Below are positions 54,027 to 64,000 of a stretch of 64,000 nt of DNA, piece after piece. This stretch comes from Zizania palustris (lineage: Eukaryota; Streptophyta; Magnoliopsida; Poales; Poaceae): assembly GCA_019279435.1 (NCBI GenBank), contig JAAALK010000086.1, positions 17,033,913 to 17,097,912 of the forward strand, written 5' to 3'. Every line of letters begins with the position of its first letter. Position 1 is the stretch's first letter. The position numbers and the translations under genes are program-made. The notes below the pieces were generated by a model, which worked only from the letters and a program-made list of their open reading frames with translations, did no database searches and was not told the DNA's origin.

Positions 54027-57000
54027 TTAACTTAATGTATGATATCCCAGAAGTCCTCCACCAATATCACCTGGGTTTGACGGTTTATTTCCTGGTTTAG
54101 GTAACCATGGAAATAATTTCATGAGCCCTTGCCTTTCAGAATCAACATTGTATTGTCTACCATTGACCCCATATTTCTCCCTCTCAATTGCATCCATAAT
54201 ATCCTCTCTAGCCACAGTATTGCCACCTAGACAAAGATATCCATTAACAGATTTTTCAATGCAACAAATTTACCCTCCTTGAAACAATGGGAAAGTAGAC
54301 AGAAAAGCATGTGCTATTATAATTGTCCAGTAACAATTTTTTAATATGGTGATATTAAGGCACCTAAAAGAAAAATATTTCAGTTGCACCATGTAATTCA
54401 ATGAATTGTTAGATGTAGCAACAATATCATATGCATCAATATATATAATTTTAATTTACCTCTTCGAGCAGCTAGTAGTGCAGCCTCATTCACAATATTT
54501 GCTAGATCCGCACCAACCAATCCTGGGGTTAGATTAGCAACCAGATCACAAATTTCTTCAGGATCCTCTTCCAAAGGAACATCCCTTAAATGAACAGCCA
54601 AAATATTCCTGCGTCCCTCCAAATCAGGCACGCCAACCAAAACTTTTCTGGAGAAGCGACCAGGGCGACACAGAGCAGGATCCAATGCTTTAGGTCTATT
54701 AGTAGCCGCCATGACAATAACTTTCAAGTCTGAGTCAAAACCATCCATTTCAGTAAGCAGCTGTTGATAGAGCAAGCAAGCAGATCTTCATTCAGTGATA
54801 TCATTTGAATCAAATGATATAAAGATACTTAGGGTGATAAAATCCTACCTGATTTAAAGTTTGGTCCCTCTCATCATTAAAACTTCTACCTCGACTTCCA
54901 CCCACAGCATCAAGTTCATCAATAAAAATGATAGATGGGGCAGCTTCTTTGGCCTCCTTGAATAAATCCCTGACACGGGCTGCTCCTCTTCCAACGAAAA
55001 CTTCAACAAATTCACTAGCAGAAACAGAGAAAAAGGGAATTCCAGCCTCTCCTGCAACTGCCCTTGCCAGCAATGTTTTCCCAGTTCCTGGAGGTCCAAC
55101 AAGCAGAACACCCCTGGGTAATTTTGCTCCCAACTTCTTGTAGTTCAGTGAACCATGCAAGCAGCTCACTACCTACATACAAAATTTGCCATTATGTCAC
55201 TACTACATAATATATGGAACAAAATGAAGAAAGAAGGCTTGAATTCATATACAATAAAGTTTTGAGAAGATGTTTTTGAGACATTCCTATTCCCTACATT
55301 CCATAACCTCCTTTTATCAGTAGAACAACATGACAATTGACAAGGATCCAAAACCCAATTTTCTATTTCTCTTTCACCCCACAAAAGAGAAGCTAGTTCA
55401 GATGGCACTGTAGGAAGAGATAGATGGATAGATTCCTCTCCCTTGGGTTGGAAGGATAAAAGGGGAGCCTTACAGGAGGGGCCCACACACAGGGGGCCCC
55501 ACACGACAGACACACACACACACTCTAACACCCCCCCGCAGTCGAAACTCCGGCGCAGCGGATGTTGAGACTGGAGCGGAACTCGGAGAAGGTGGAGGAA
55601 GGTAAACCCTTGGTGAAGATGTCGGCGAACTGGGAGGTGGTGGGAACGTGTAGAACACGGACATCGCCCACGGCGACACGATCACGGACGAAGTGGAGGT
55701 CGATCTCCACATGCTTGGTGCGCTGGTGCTGGACGGGGTTGGTGGAGAGGTAGACAGCGCTGACGTTGTCGCAGTAGACCAACGTACTCCTAGCGAGGGG
55801 GCTGTGGAGTTCCCCGAGGAGCTGCCGGAGCCAGGATGCCTCTGCCACCCCGTTGGCAACAGCGCGGTACTCAGCCTCGGCACTGGAGCGGGAGACAACA
55901 GGCTACCGCTTGTATGACCAAGACACGAGGTTCCCACCAAGGAAGACGACGTAGCCGGAGGTGGAGCGACGCGTGTCCGGGCATCCCGCCCAGTCGGCGT
56001 CAGTGTAAACCACGAGCTCAGCAACCGGAGAACGCCGAATGTGAAGCCTGAAGCCGAGGGAGCCACGCAGATAGCGGAGAATCCGCTTCATAGCGATAAG
56101 GTGCGGGTCCCGTGGGTCGTGCATGTGAAGGCACACCTGCTGCACTGCATAGGAGATATCCGGCCAAGTGAAGGTGAGATACTGAAGGGCACCAGCAATG
56201 CTTCGATAGGCAGTGGGATCATCCACTGGTGCACCCTTGGTACCGGAAATCTTGGCCTGAGCATCAACTGGAGTGGAACATGGCTTGCAGTCAGTCATCC
56301 CTGTGCGGTGAAGGACATCCAAGGCGTACTGGCGCTAGTGAAGGAATAGGCCATCAGGGCGGTGTTCCACTGTCACTCCCAAGAAGTGATGGAGCACACC
56401 AAGGTCCTTCATGGCAAACTCCCGCTGCAATGAGGAGACAACCCGCTGAAGTAGAGACTGACTGGAGGCAGTGAGAACAATGTCATCCACATAAAGCAGC
56501 AGGTAGGCTGTGTCAGCACCGTGGTGGAGAACAAATAGAGAAGTGTCGCTCTTGGCTTCGCTGAACCCCAAAGTCACCAGGAAGGAGGCAAACCGACTGT
56601 ACCAAGCCCGAGGAGTCTGCTTCAGACCATACAGAGACTTGTTGAGACGGCAAACAAGCTCAGGGTGAGCGGGATCCACAAAGCCTGCAGGCTGGCTGCA
56701 GTACACAGTCTCCGTCAGGGTGCCATGGAGGAAGGCATTCTTCACATCGAGCTGGTGAACTGGCCAAGACCGCGAGAGTGCCAAGGAGAGAACGGTCCGG
56801 ACAGTAGCAGGCTTCACCACTGGGCTGAAAGTCTCATCGTAGTCAACTCCAGGGCGCTGAGTGAAACCCCGGAGGACCCAACGAGCCTTGTAGCGATCCA
56901 GCGTACCATCTGCCTTGCGTTTATGTGTCCAGATCCACTTGCCGGTGACCACATTGCAGCTAGAGGGACGAGGCTCCAGGTCCCAGGTCTGATTGGCCAG

Positions 57001-60000
57001 AAGGGCTGCATACTCATCCTCCATCGCGCGGCGCCAGTGTGGATCCGCCAGGGCGCCATGGACGGTGGAGGGTATAGGAGAAACCAGCGGTTCCGTAGTG
57101 GCGGAGAGCACCAGGCGGTCAACTGGACGAAGGACCCCCGCAGCCCGCCGAGTCACCATTGGGTGAGTGTGGCGGGGATCGCGGTGAAGGATGGGCGGGT
57201 GGTACACCGGCGGCTCGGCGCGAGAGCGGGCCGGTGCAACACCCGTCAGGCGGCGCTGGTAGACACGGACAGGGTCGGCGTAGCGGGAAGAAGATGTCGG
57301 GGCCGCGCGTGGCAAGGCAGGAGGCGCAGTGACACGGGGCACGGCCGAGGCGTGTCAGGGGCGGCAGGCGAGGCTGGGGCCGCGCATGGCGTCGGAGGCA
57401 GCAGTGGGCCAACCCCGGGCGCAGGAGGCGACAGGGAAGTGGCCTCACGCAGCACATCTGAGGACTCCGGGGCCGCGCAAGGCGCGGAGGGCAACGCCGG
57501 CTGGTGGGGAGTGGCCGCACGTGGTGCGGCTAGAGGTGCCGAGGCCGTGGGTGGCGCGGAGGGCAGCTCCGCTGCCACACAAGGCTCGCTAGATGGCGGG
57601 AGAGCCGTCGGAACAGCTGGGGTTGCACCTGCAGAAGACAAAGGTGGCTGAACCACCGGGTCAGTAGAAAACAGGGAGTCCAACTCAAGGCTAGTGGCGG
57701 GGGTGGAGTCGACGGAGAAAGGAAAGACTGACTCAGCGAAGATGACATGTCGTGAAATAAGAACACGACGAGAAGAGAGGTCAAAGCAACGGTACCCCTT
57801 ATGATCGGGGGAGTAGCCGAGAAACACACAAAGGGTCGAGCGGGGCGCAAGCTTGTGAGGAGCAGTGGCGGAGGTGTTGGGATAGCAAGCGCACCCGAAA
57901 ACACGAAGGTGAGAGTAGGAAGGAGGAGTACCAAACAAGGCATGGTGAGGGGTGGGAGCGCACGTGGCCTTAGAAGGCAGGCGATTGAGGAGATATGTGG
58001 CAGTAAGGAGGCTCTCAGCCCAGAAGCGAGCGGGAGCCGAAGCCTGAAAGAGCATGGAGCGCATAACATTGTTAGTGGTACGAATCATGCGCTCAACCTT
58101 GCCGTTCTGAGGGGAGGTATAGGGGCACGACATGCGCAATTGGACTCCCTTCGAGAGGAAGAAAGCCCGAGAAGCAGAGTTGTCAAACTCACGCCCGTTA
58201 TCACACTGGACCGCCTTGATGATGACACCGAACTGAGTGGACACCCACGCAAAGTAGTGAGAGAGAGAGGGAAAGGTATCAGACTTGGACCGCAAGGGAA
58301 AGGTCCAAGAATAGTGAGTGAAATCATCAAGAACCACCAAATAGTATTTAAAACCAGAAATACTCGGGATCGGGGATGTCCACAAGTCACAATGAATGAG
58401 ATCAAAAGGCCGAGCGGCATGTGAGGAAGAGACAGGGAAAGGTAAATGGGTATGACGACCTAACTGGCACGCATGAAAAATATGCTCACTAGCATCCCTA
58501 GTACAAGAGATAGAGGGGGTACTACTGAGCTTAGTCAAAACGTCAACGCCGGGGTGACCAAGCCGGCGGTGCCAGAGAGTGGAGGAAGTGATGGCAGCAA
58601 GCACGGGCGTAGGGGAGGCCAAAGGAGGGGCAGCGGAGGGCGGAAGGCGAAGGGTGTAGAGAGGGCCAGTGCTATCACAACGGAGAAGAGACCGTCGTGT
58701 GGCCAAATCCTTCACCGTCAACCCGCAAGGGTCAAACTCAACGGAACAGGAGTTGTCAGAAGTGAATTGACGAATAGAAAGAAGATTTTGAACAATATCC
58801 GGGGCAACAAGAACGTTGGGAAGACAGAAAGAACCACATGGAGCCGCATCACCCACAGAGGTGACCGGAAGAGAGGACCCATTACCAACCATGATGGAAG
58901 AGGGGTACGATGGGTGGGGCGGCCTTGTGGAAGAAAGAAGATCGATGTGCGGAGTGACATGAAAGGAGGCTCCCGAGTCGGCCACCCAGTCCATGGAAGC
59001 GAGCGGTGGGCAAGAGGATAGCATACAAGCCGCCTGGTCCCACCCACTGGACCACGGTGCCCAACCCGGAGGCGGTGAGTGCAACACCGGTGGAGCCAAG
59101 GGCAGAGACAACAGGTGGTGAGCCGGCTCGGTGAGCATGGCCGCCGGTGCTGGGGACGACCAAGGAGCCCCATCAGTAAACTGCCCGTGCCACATGGAAG
59201 AAGTGGCGGGGAGACCGGCGGCGCCAAATCGGCACGGGAGGGCAGCCCTGGCGGCCATGGAGGGGTGGCCGGTGGCGGCGGCCAGGGAGGTGGCTGCAGC
59301 CAAGGAGGGCCCGACAGGGGCAGCCATGAAGGGGCCGACAGCCAGGTAGGTGCCGGCGGCGGCCATGGAGGGGGGCGCAGCGGCGACGGCGTCCATGGAG
59401 GCGGCCAGGCCGAAGGGGGAGGGGCGCCCGACGGCGGCGGAGGGGATCCCTACGGCGGCGGCCATGGAGGGGCGCGCGGCGTCGGCGGCCAGGGAGGGGG
59501 CCAGGCCGAAGGGGAAGGGGAGCACGCCGGTCATGGTGGCGGCGATGGCAGCACCAGCGACGGCAGCGCCGGCGGCAACAGGAGGGCCCCCCCATGGTCG
59601 GCCAGTGCATGGCAGTGGCGGGGAGGCGGGGGGGGGCGGCGCCCCCGGGGCCCGGGAGAGGCCGGCGAGGCCGACAGCAGCAGGAGGGGCCCCCCATGGT
59701 CGGCCACTGCATGGTCGTGGCGGGGGGGAGGGGGGGCGGTACTGTAGGGGTCAGGGGAGGGCCGGGGGCGGCAGATCCGGCCGCCCCGGCGTCGGGTCCG
59801 GGCGGAGCGGGCGGGCCGGCGGCGAAATAGCACGGGGGGAGGCCGGCGGCGGCGGATCCGGCCCCGCCGGCGTCGAGGCAGGGCGGGGGGAGCTCGGCGG
59901 CGCCGGATCGGGCCGCCCCGGCGGCGGATCCGGGCGGGAGAGGGGCGCCAGCGTCGAGGAAGGGCGGGGGGAGCACGGCGGCGCCGGATCAGGCCGCCCC

Positions 60001-61664
60001 GGCGGCGGATCCGGGCGGGAGAGGGGCTCCGGCGTCGAGGGAGGACGGGGGAAGGCCGGTGGCGGCGAAACCCGGCGGGGGGAAGCTGGCGGCGGCAGAT
60101 CCGGCCGCCCCGGCGGCGGATCCGGGCGGGAGAGGGGCGGATCCGGCCATGGTGGCGGAACCCAGCCCACGAAAAGGGGAGGGGGAGGAGAAGGAGAAGG
60201 TGGTGCTCGCCGGAGGAGGCGCGCCGGCCATGGAGGCGACGACAGGGCGCCGGTGGCAGGGGAGAAGAGGAGGGAAGGAGGAGCCTAAGGCTCTGATACC
60301 ATGTAGGAAGAGATAGATGGATAGATTCCTCTCCTTTGGGTTGGGAGGATAAAAGGGGAGCCTTACAGGAGGGGCCCACACACAGGGGGGCCCACACGAC
60401 AGACACACACACTCTAACAGGCACTACTGACAACTGAGGTAGATGGCACATAAAGTAGCTTTAGCATGTGTAACAATGAACCATGAACAAACAACAGCTA
60501 TCTCAATTTTCAACCTTGATACTTGCATTATCATTCAAATATTCAATTAGTCAAGCAAAGATCCTACTATGATGTATGCACCTGGCTATTCGATTATGAA
60601 AGACAAAAGAAAAGCAATCCCAACATTTCTACTTGACTGACATTGGCTAACTTGCGACATGCATTCCCCTTCGTTTTCCACACTGCATAATGTCTACTCA
60701 TTGTTATATTTGCACATTCGTGAAACATCGGAGAAAAGCTGGAAATAATCACGAGTAATCAGTAGCTATTCACCTCCACAAGCTCCTCCTTGGCCTCATC
60801 CACGCCCTGGACATCGTCAAACCCAACTCTATGCTTCCTCGGCCGGCGTCGCTTCTCTGCGCCGCCCCCAGAGGACATCTGCCTCTGTATGAACCACATC
60901 ATCGGCAGCAGCGAGACCCACAATGTGAGCAGGGTGCTCAGCATGTCCACCAGCAGTCTCCCCGCTGGCCGCGGCGCCGATCGGTAGTCCACCCCGCTGT
61001 CCCGCATCAGCCCCAGCAAGAACCCCTCGTCGTGCGGCACCCTCCTCGCGTAGTACGGCCACTTCGCCCGCGCGCTTCTATCGGTCTCGCCCGCGTCATT
61101 GCGGCCGCCGTCGTCCACAGCCTTGTTGAAGTAGATGCGGCGCGAGTCGTCCTCGAACGCGACAGCCGTGACAGCACCAGCGCGGAGACCCGCCAAGAGG
61201 TCCGAGTAGGCCACCTCCTTCGCGGCGTTCTTGGGCAACGCAAGCCGGGCGGCGAGGAGGAGAACCGCCAGGACTATGGGCGCGGCCGCTACCGGCGGTA
61301 CGCGTCGGACAGCTCTCCGCAGCGCGGCCGCGGCGTCCCCGGGGAGGTCCCGCGGCGACAGCCGCCGGAGCCACCACCACAGCAGGCGCAGACGCGGCCG
61401 GAGCCGGAGCCGCAGGCGCAGCTTCCTGCGGTCCGGGCTGCGGAAACCCAAACCAGCGCCCTTATCCTTGTCCACCTCGTCCCCCTTGGCACGAATCGGC
61501 GCCCTCCACCGCAACCGCATCCTACCGTACCACCTAGCGTGAACCACACCGCAGTCATTGCTCGCAGCGAGGCAGCTCCACGGACCGGGGCTCCCCGGAA
61601 AGCAAACCCGAGGGCGCGGGAGGGACGCAGCGCACAGCGGGGAGAAACAAGCCACGGCAACCAT
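54027..61664 (-). CDS. FTSHI3: FtsHi3-like plastid AAA ATPase, protease domain absent
   Basis: Four minus-strand exons: 60774-61664, 54849-55172, 54460-54760, 54027-54226 (571 residues). All introns are GT-AG with phases 0, 0, 1. Exon 1 gives a basic, Arg-rich plastid-targeting N-terminus and two membrane helices (APIVLAVLLLAARLAL; MLSTLLTLWVSLLPMMW), then the start of the AAA domain (VGFDDVQGVDEAKEELVE). Exon 2 has Walker A GPPGTGKT and Walker B IIFIDELDAVGG. Exon 3 has the second region of homology (ATNRPKALDPALCRPGRF). Exon 4 ends PGDIGGGLLGYHTLS. There is no HExxH zinc protease motif; the protein stops soon after the AAA lid, as in Arabidopsis FtsHi3, an 'inactive' homologue. These pseudoproteases are thought to act in envelope ATPase complexes. 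Intron 1 (55173-60773) is enlarged by a Copia element in the same orientation. Confidence 0.9.
55409..55530 (-). repeat. 3' LTR of intronic Copia
   Basis: Matches 60302-60419; the two differ by a few bases and a CA-repeat length change. Confidence 0.93.
55525..57342 (-). pseudogene. Copia reverse transcriptase-RNase H with two in-frame TAG stops
   Basis: One frame on the minus strand. RT: GKWIWTHKRKADGTLDRYKA, then catalytic YVDDIVLTAS (about 56480) and WPDISYAVQQV. RNase H: YTDADWAGC, RSSAEAEYRAVA and TKHVEIDLHFVRD. Stops at 56335-56337 and 55903-55905 are TAG where Gln (CAG) would fit, that is C-to-T changes. The last residues run into the 3' LTR. Confidence 0.9.
57246..59534 (-). pseudogene. 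Copia protease-integrase reading frame with Ala/Pro-rich leader
   Basis: A 762-residue open frame. The first ~150 residues are low-complexity Ala/Pro-rich. Then come protease WVADSGASFHVTPH, GAG-pre-integrase LWHRRLGHPG, and integrase core (HCDLWTSP, LDDFTHYSW, CDNGREF, PYTSPQNGKVERM), then YSHLRVFGC and a Pro/Ala-rich linker. It ends at 57246, one frame away from the RT that follows, so a small indel separates them. Confidence 0.88.
59535..60283 (-). repeat. GC-rich minisatellite in place of the Copia gag
   Basis: Tandem units of about 100 bp share GCCGCCCCGGCGGCGGATCC and GGGCGGGAGAGGGGC (near 59920, 60000 and 60105). Many overlapping frames on both strands are open because of base composition. 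None shows the UBN2 capsid or zinc knuckle expected of Copia gag at this place. Confidence 0.7.
60302..60419 (-). repeat. 5' LTR of intronic Copia
   Basis: Minus-strand TGTTAGAGTGTGTG...CTTCCTACA, followed by the primer site. Confidence 0.93.
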
Positions 61665-62317
61665 GCCAAGCGCCTCTTCGCCACACCAGCCGCTACGCGC
61701 CTACTCCATCCGATCGGACAAGGTCGCGGGACGCGCGGGAACTCGAGAGAGAGAAGAGAAGACGAGGAGGCAGCTCGCCCGCCGGCCGCCGCTGATTACG
61801 TCGTGTACTTGCAACTATCACCGATGGGTCTGCTCGGCTGGGTGATGCGCGAACGGTGGGGAGGATGAGAGGGGAAAATATATTTTTTTAATCCTCGAAG
61901 TTTTGTGGTTCTGGGCTTCTTTGATTTTTTTACTAAATGGGCTGGGCCGATGGAGACAGGTGAATATAAGGCCGAAATCCTGTAGTAAAAATTGCTTGTA
62001 ATCATGTAAGGCTTCGGTATTTTTATTTTTTATTTACCTTTATGTGTGAGACATGAGTGCATATTTCTTTATTTGTTTCGTGTTGCTTTAGGTGGGCCCA
62101 AAAATTATTTTTAATCAAACGGAAAGCTATAATGAATTATTATATATTCTTTATTTTTTTTATCCAAAAGGCTTTACGGTTGTTTTATTGGCAGCCACAC
62201 TTTATCATGTCTAAGGTCAGATAAGTTTAAGAAATTTAATAAGTGTTTGGTTTGTAGTCATAATTGTGATAAAGATTTTCTTCTAACAAATTAGGTCTCA
62301 TATAAAAAGAGTGGCAA
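61665..62317. other. FtsHi3 promoter side and intergenic
   Basis: GC-rich 5' leader to about 61870 (minus gene), then AT-rich sequence with no gene seen. Confidence 0.4.
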
Positions 62318-62795
62318 GAGCATCTTCAAAAAAAGCTCTAAATAATCTGCACGTACTCTAAAATTTATGGATTATATGTTTAAAAAATAGCTTCAAAAGA
62401 TACTCTAAAAGACATAAAGTGCTCCCCAAATTAGTTTTAGTTATTCCGCTCCTCGTTTGTAGAGAACATAGACTCAAAAAATCTTTGCGTGTACAAGATT
62501 ATAGAGATTTGATTAAGGATTCTATTGGTTGTTGATTTGGTATATTAAAAATATATTATACGGATTTAATTTAGGGATTCTATTGCAGATAAATTTATTT
62601 ATAGAGATGTAGAAAAGAATTTGATAACCTAAATTTAAGCAAGTGTGGTAACTTTTGTTGATATGAGCAACTCTAAAAGTCTTTTAATATCTGACTTTTA
62701 ATCTGTCTATTTAGCCAACTCTCTAAAATCATTCCTCTTAATAGCTGCTATATACTTCAACAGACTCTCTATATGCAACTCTCTAAAAAATAGCT
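62318..62795. repeat. MITE-like AT-rich cluster
   Basis: GAGCATCTTCAAAAAAAGCT at 62318 resembles the left ends at 25778 and 42127. ACTCTCTAAAA and GAGCAACTCTAAA motifs near 62660-62790 suggest a second, overlapping element. Boundaries are not resolved. Confidence 0.4.
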
Positions 62796-62808
62796 CTATT
62801 TGTTCTTT

Positions 62809-62842
62809 CTTTTTCTTTTTCTTTTTCTTTTTCTTTTTCTTT
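62809..62842. repeat. (CTTTTT)n microsatellite
   Basis: Six near-perfect hexamer repeats. The Lys-rich frame on the minus strand is a by-product. Confidence 0.85.
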
Positions 62843-63805
62843 TCCTCATTCTTTTCTTTCTCTCTCATCTCCAACTCTTCACCTAGCCAATTCCCACTAC
62901 CCATCCCGTTGCCACTATCGACGGGGTCACCGCTCCCTACCGTATCTGGTCGCCTCTCCCTACGCCCTAGCTTCCCTAATACGCTCTAGCCACCTTCCAT
63001 TGTGCTCCGATTGCCTCTCACCACCTCGGGTAGCTCTAACCACCTTTCTTGTGGCTCCAACCACCTCCCACTTCCCTGGATTGTGTCGCATGCCTCCCGT
63101 TGCCCTAGACCGCTTTGACCTTTTCTCGTTGTCCTCTCTTCTTCTTGCCATGGATGCAGAGCGGGAGTAAGTGATAACCGCTCAGAGGAGCGACGTCGGC
63201 GACGAAGGCAGAGTCAGAGGAGTTGGTCACGGATTCAAGCATGCCGACACGGGAGAGACTAGAGATGAGGACACACTAGATGCCCATCCAACTTGGTTGG
63301 CTAAGTTTGGCAAGCGAGCGGCCTGATGGTTTGGCCATTCGGTTCGTCAGTCTTTTGAAGGTTTTTTCAGTTGAATGATCATATTTTAGCTTGTATAGCT
63401 AGATGACTAATCCATTGGATTTGCTCTAAATAGTGAAGAAATTGTGGTGGGTAGCCAAACAACCCCTTTATTTGTACTACTTCTTACCTTGCAAATTAAG
63501 AAGCTTTATTTTTTAACACTCTTACCTACATATTATCTATCACTTTACAAAGTGTTTATTATTAGTAAGAAACACTCGAGTCTTTTACTCTTATTACTAA
63601 GTTATCAACTTGTTGACGTGCTTTTTGGTCATACACTGACACACGTGTGGCCTAAGAGATCTGCTTAGCTTCAGTGCCGGTCCTACATTCTTAGAAAAGG
63701 GGTTTAGGGTGTGCCAATTAGTTTGACTCTGCAACTGATAAGGGATCAGAAAAGATAAACATTAGTAGCATAGCCGATCGGTTGGTAAGCCGATGAATAT
63801 GGTAG
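62843..63805. other. intergenic, nothing assigned
   Basis: No domain-bearing frame. AGTGCCGGTCCTACATTC at 63674 resembles a class II terminus, but no partner was found. Confidence 0.3.
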
Positions 63806-64000
63806 ATAGGGGTGAAAATGGATCGGATTCGAACAGATAATTCTTGTACCATATCTTATACCATAGTTTTACCGTGGATTCAGATTTAGTACGGATATTA
63901 AACGGATATAGATACGGAACATATTATTTCAGATGTTGAAATCGGTGCGAAGTCAGAATGGATTTGGGTTAGAAACGGATTAAAATTATCGGATAATATA
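63806..64000. repeat. dispersed repeat truncated by the window end
   Basis: AGGGGTGAAAATGGATCGGATTCG start, with ACGGATAT(A/T)-type motifs repeated. It resembles non-autonomous class II elements of the type at 15047; the right end lies outside the window. Confidence 0.35.

Larger units (their letters stand above)
55409..60419 (-). mobile_element. Copia element inside FtsHi3 intron 1
   Basis: A 5.0-kb element, oriented like the host gene. LTRs of 118-122 bp lie at 60302-60419 (5') and 55409-55530 (3'), with GGCAC duplicated at 55404-55408 and 60420-60424. The primer site TGGTATCAGAGCC (from 60301 down) follows the 5' LTR, and a purine tract GCGGGGGGG precedes the 3' LTR. It codes for protease, integrase, RT and RNase H with one frame change and two stops. 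The gag position is filled by GC-rich repeats. Confidence 0.95.

Noticed and set aside
59079..60451. Long Gly/Arg/Pro-rich frames on both strands
   Set aside because: Low-complexity shadows of the GC-rich minisatellite within the intronic Copia element.

Overview
The window looks like nuclear DNA of a grass (Poaceae), probably panicoid. The signs are very GC-rich first exons followed by AT-rich introns, many Stowaway-, Tourist- and hAT-type MITEs, a short-LTR chromodomain Gypsy element, and a MOP1/RDR2-type RNA-dependent RNA polymerase close to the maize protein as I remember it. There is no sign of bacterial, organellar or viral-replicon sequence. Six of the host genes or relics could be modelled from splice sites and family motifs.

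Layout. 0.7-7.3 kb: a Copia element with 5-bp target duplications and broken gag and pol. 7.3-10.5 kb: tandem repeats, adjacent LTR-like copies and MITEs, including one between (TA)n tracts. 10.8-14.8 kb: a 3.1-kb solo LTR nested in what may be an older LTR. 15-17 kb: a hAT-like repeat, then nothing recognisable. 17.4-17.9 kb: a GASA/Snakin peptide gene (minus). 18-24 kb: MITEs and a decayed Gypsy gag. 24.6-28.7 kb: a trichome-birefringence-like (TBL) gene (plus) with a complete TRIM element in intron 2. 29.8-31.0 kb: a decayed GNAT acetyltransferase copy split by a Mutator-type MITE. 32.8-33.4 kb: a PR-10/Bet v 1 gene (plus) with a one-base frameshift. 34.9-41.4 kb: RDR2/MOP1 (plus, four exons), whose long first intron holds TRIM remnants and a decayed copy of the start of exon 2. 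42-46.6 kb: a Tourist-like MITE, a minisatellite and a Copia derivative keeping only a protease-integrase reading frame. 47.9-53.2 kb: a Gypsy chromovirus with LTRs that look identical and a single frameshift. 54.0-61.7 kb: an FtsHi3-like plastid AAA ATPase gene without a protease domain (minus), with a 5-kb Copia element in intron 1. 62-64 kb: MITE-like AT-rich sequence and a truncated dispersed repeat.

The host genes are unrelated in function (cell-wall acetylation, peptide, PR-10, small-RNA synthesis, plastid ATPase) and stand alone, as usual in plants. The theme linking them is repeated transposon insertion into introns. It includes insertions into the gene whose product is expected to make the double-stranded RNA that silences transposons. 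I found no operon-like or clearly unprecedented multi-gene system. The most unusual items are the protease-integrase-only Copia derivative, the AACGG-bearing promoter repeats in the first Copia LTR, the Copia element whose gag region is a GC-rich minisatellite, and the TRIM and exon-duplication relics in RDR2 intron 1.
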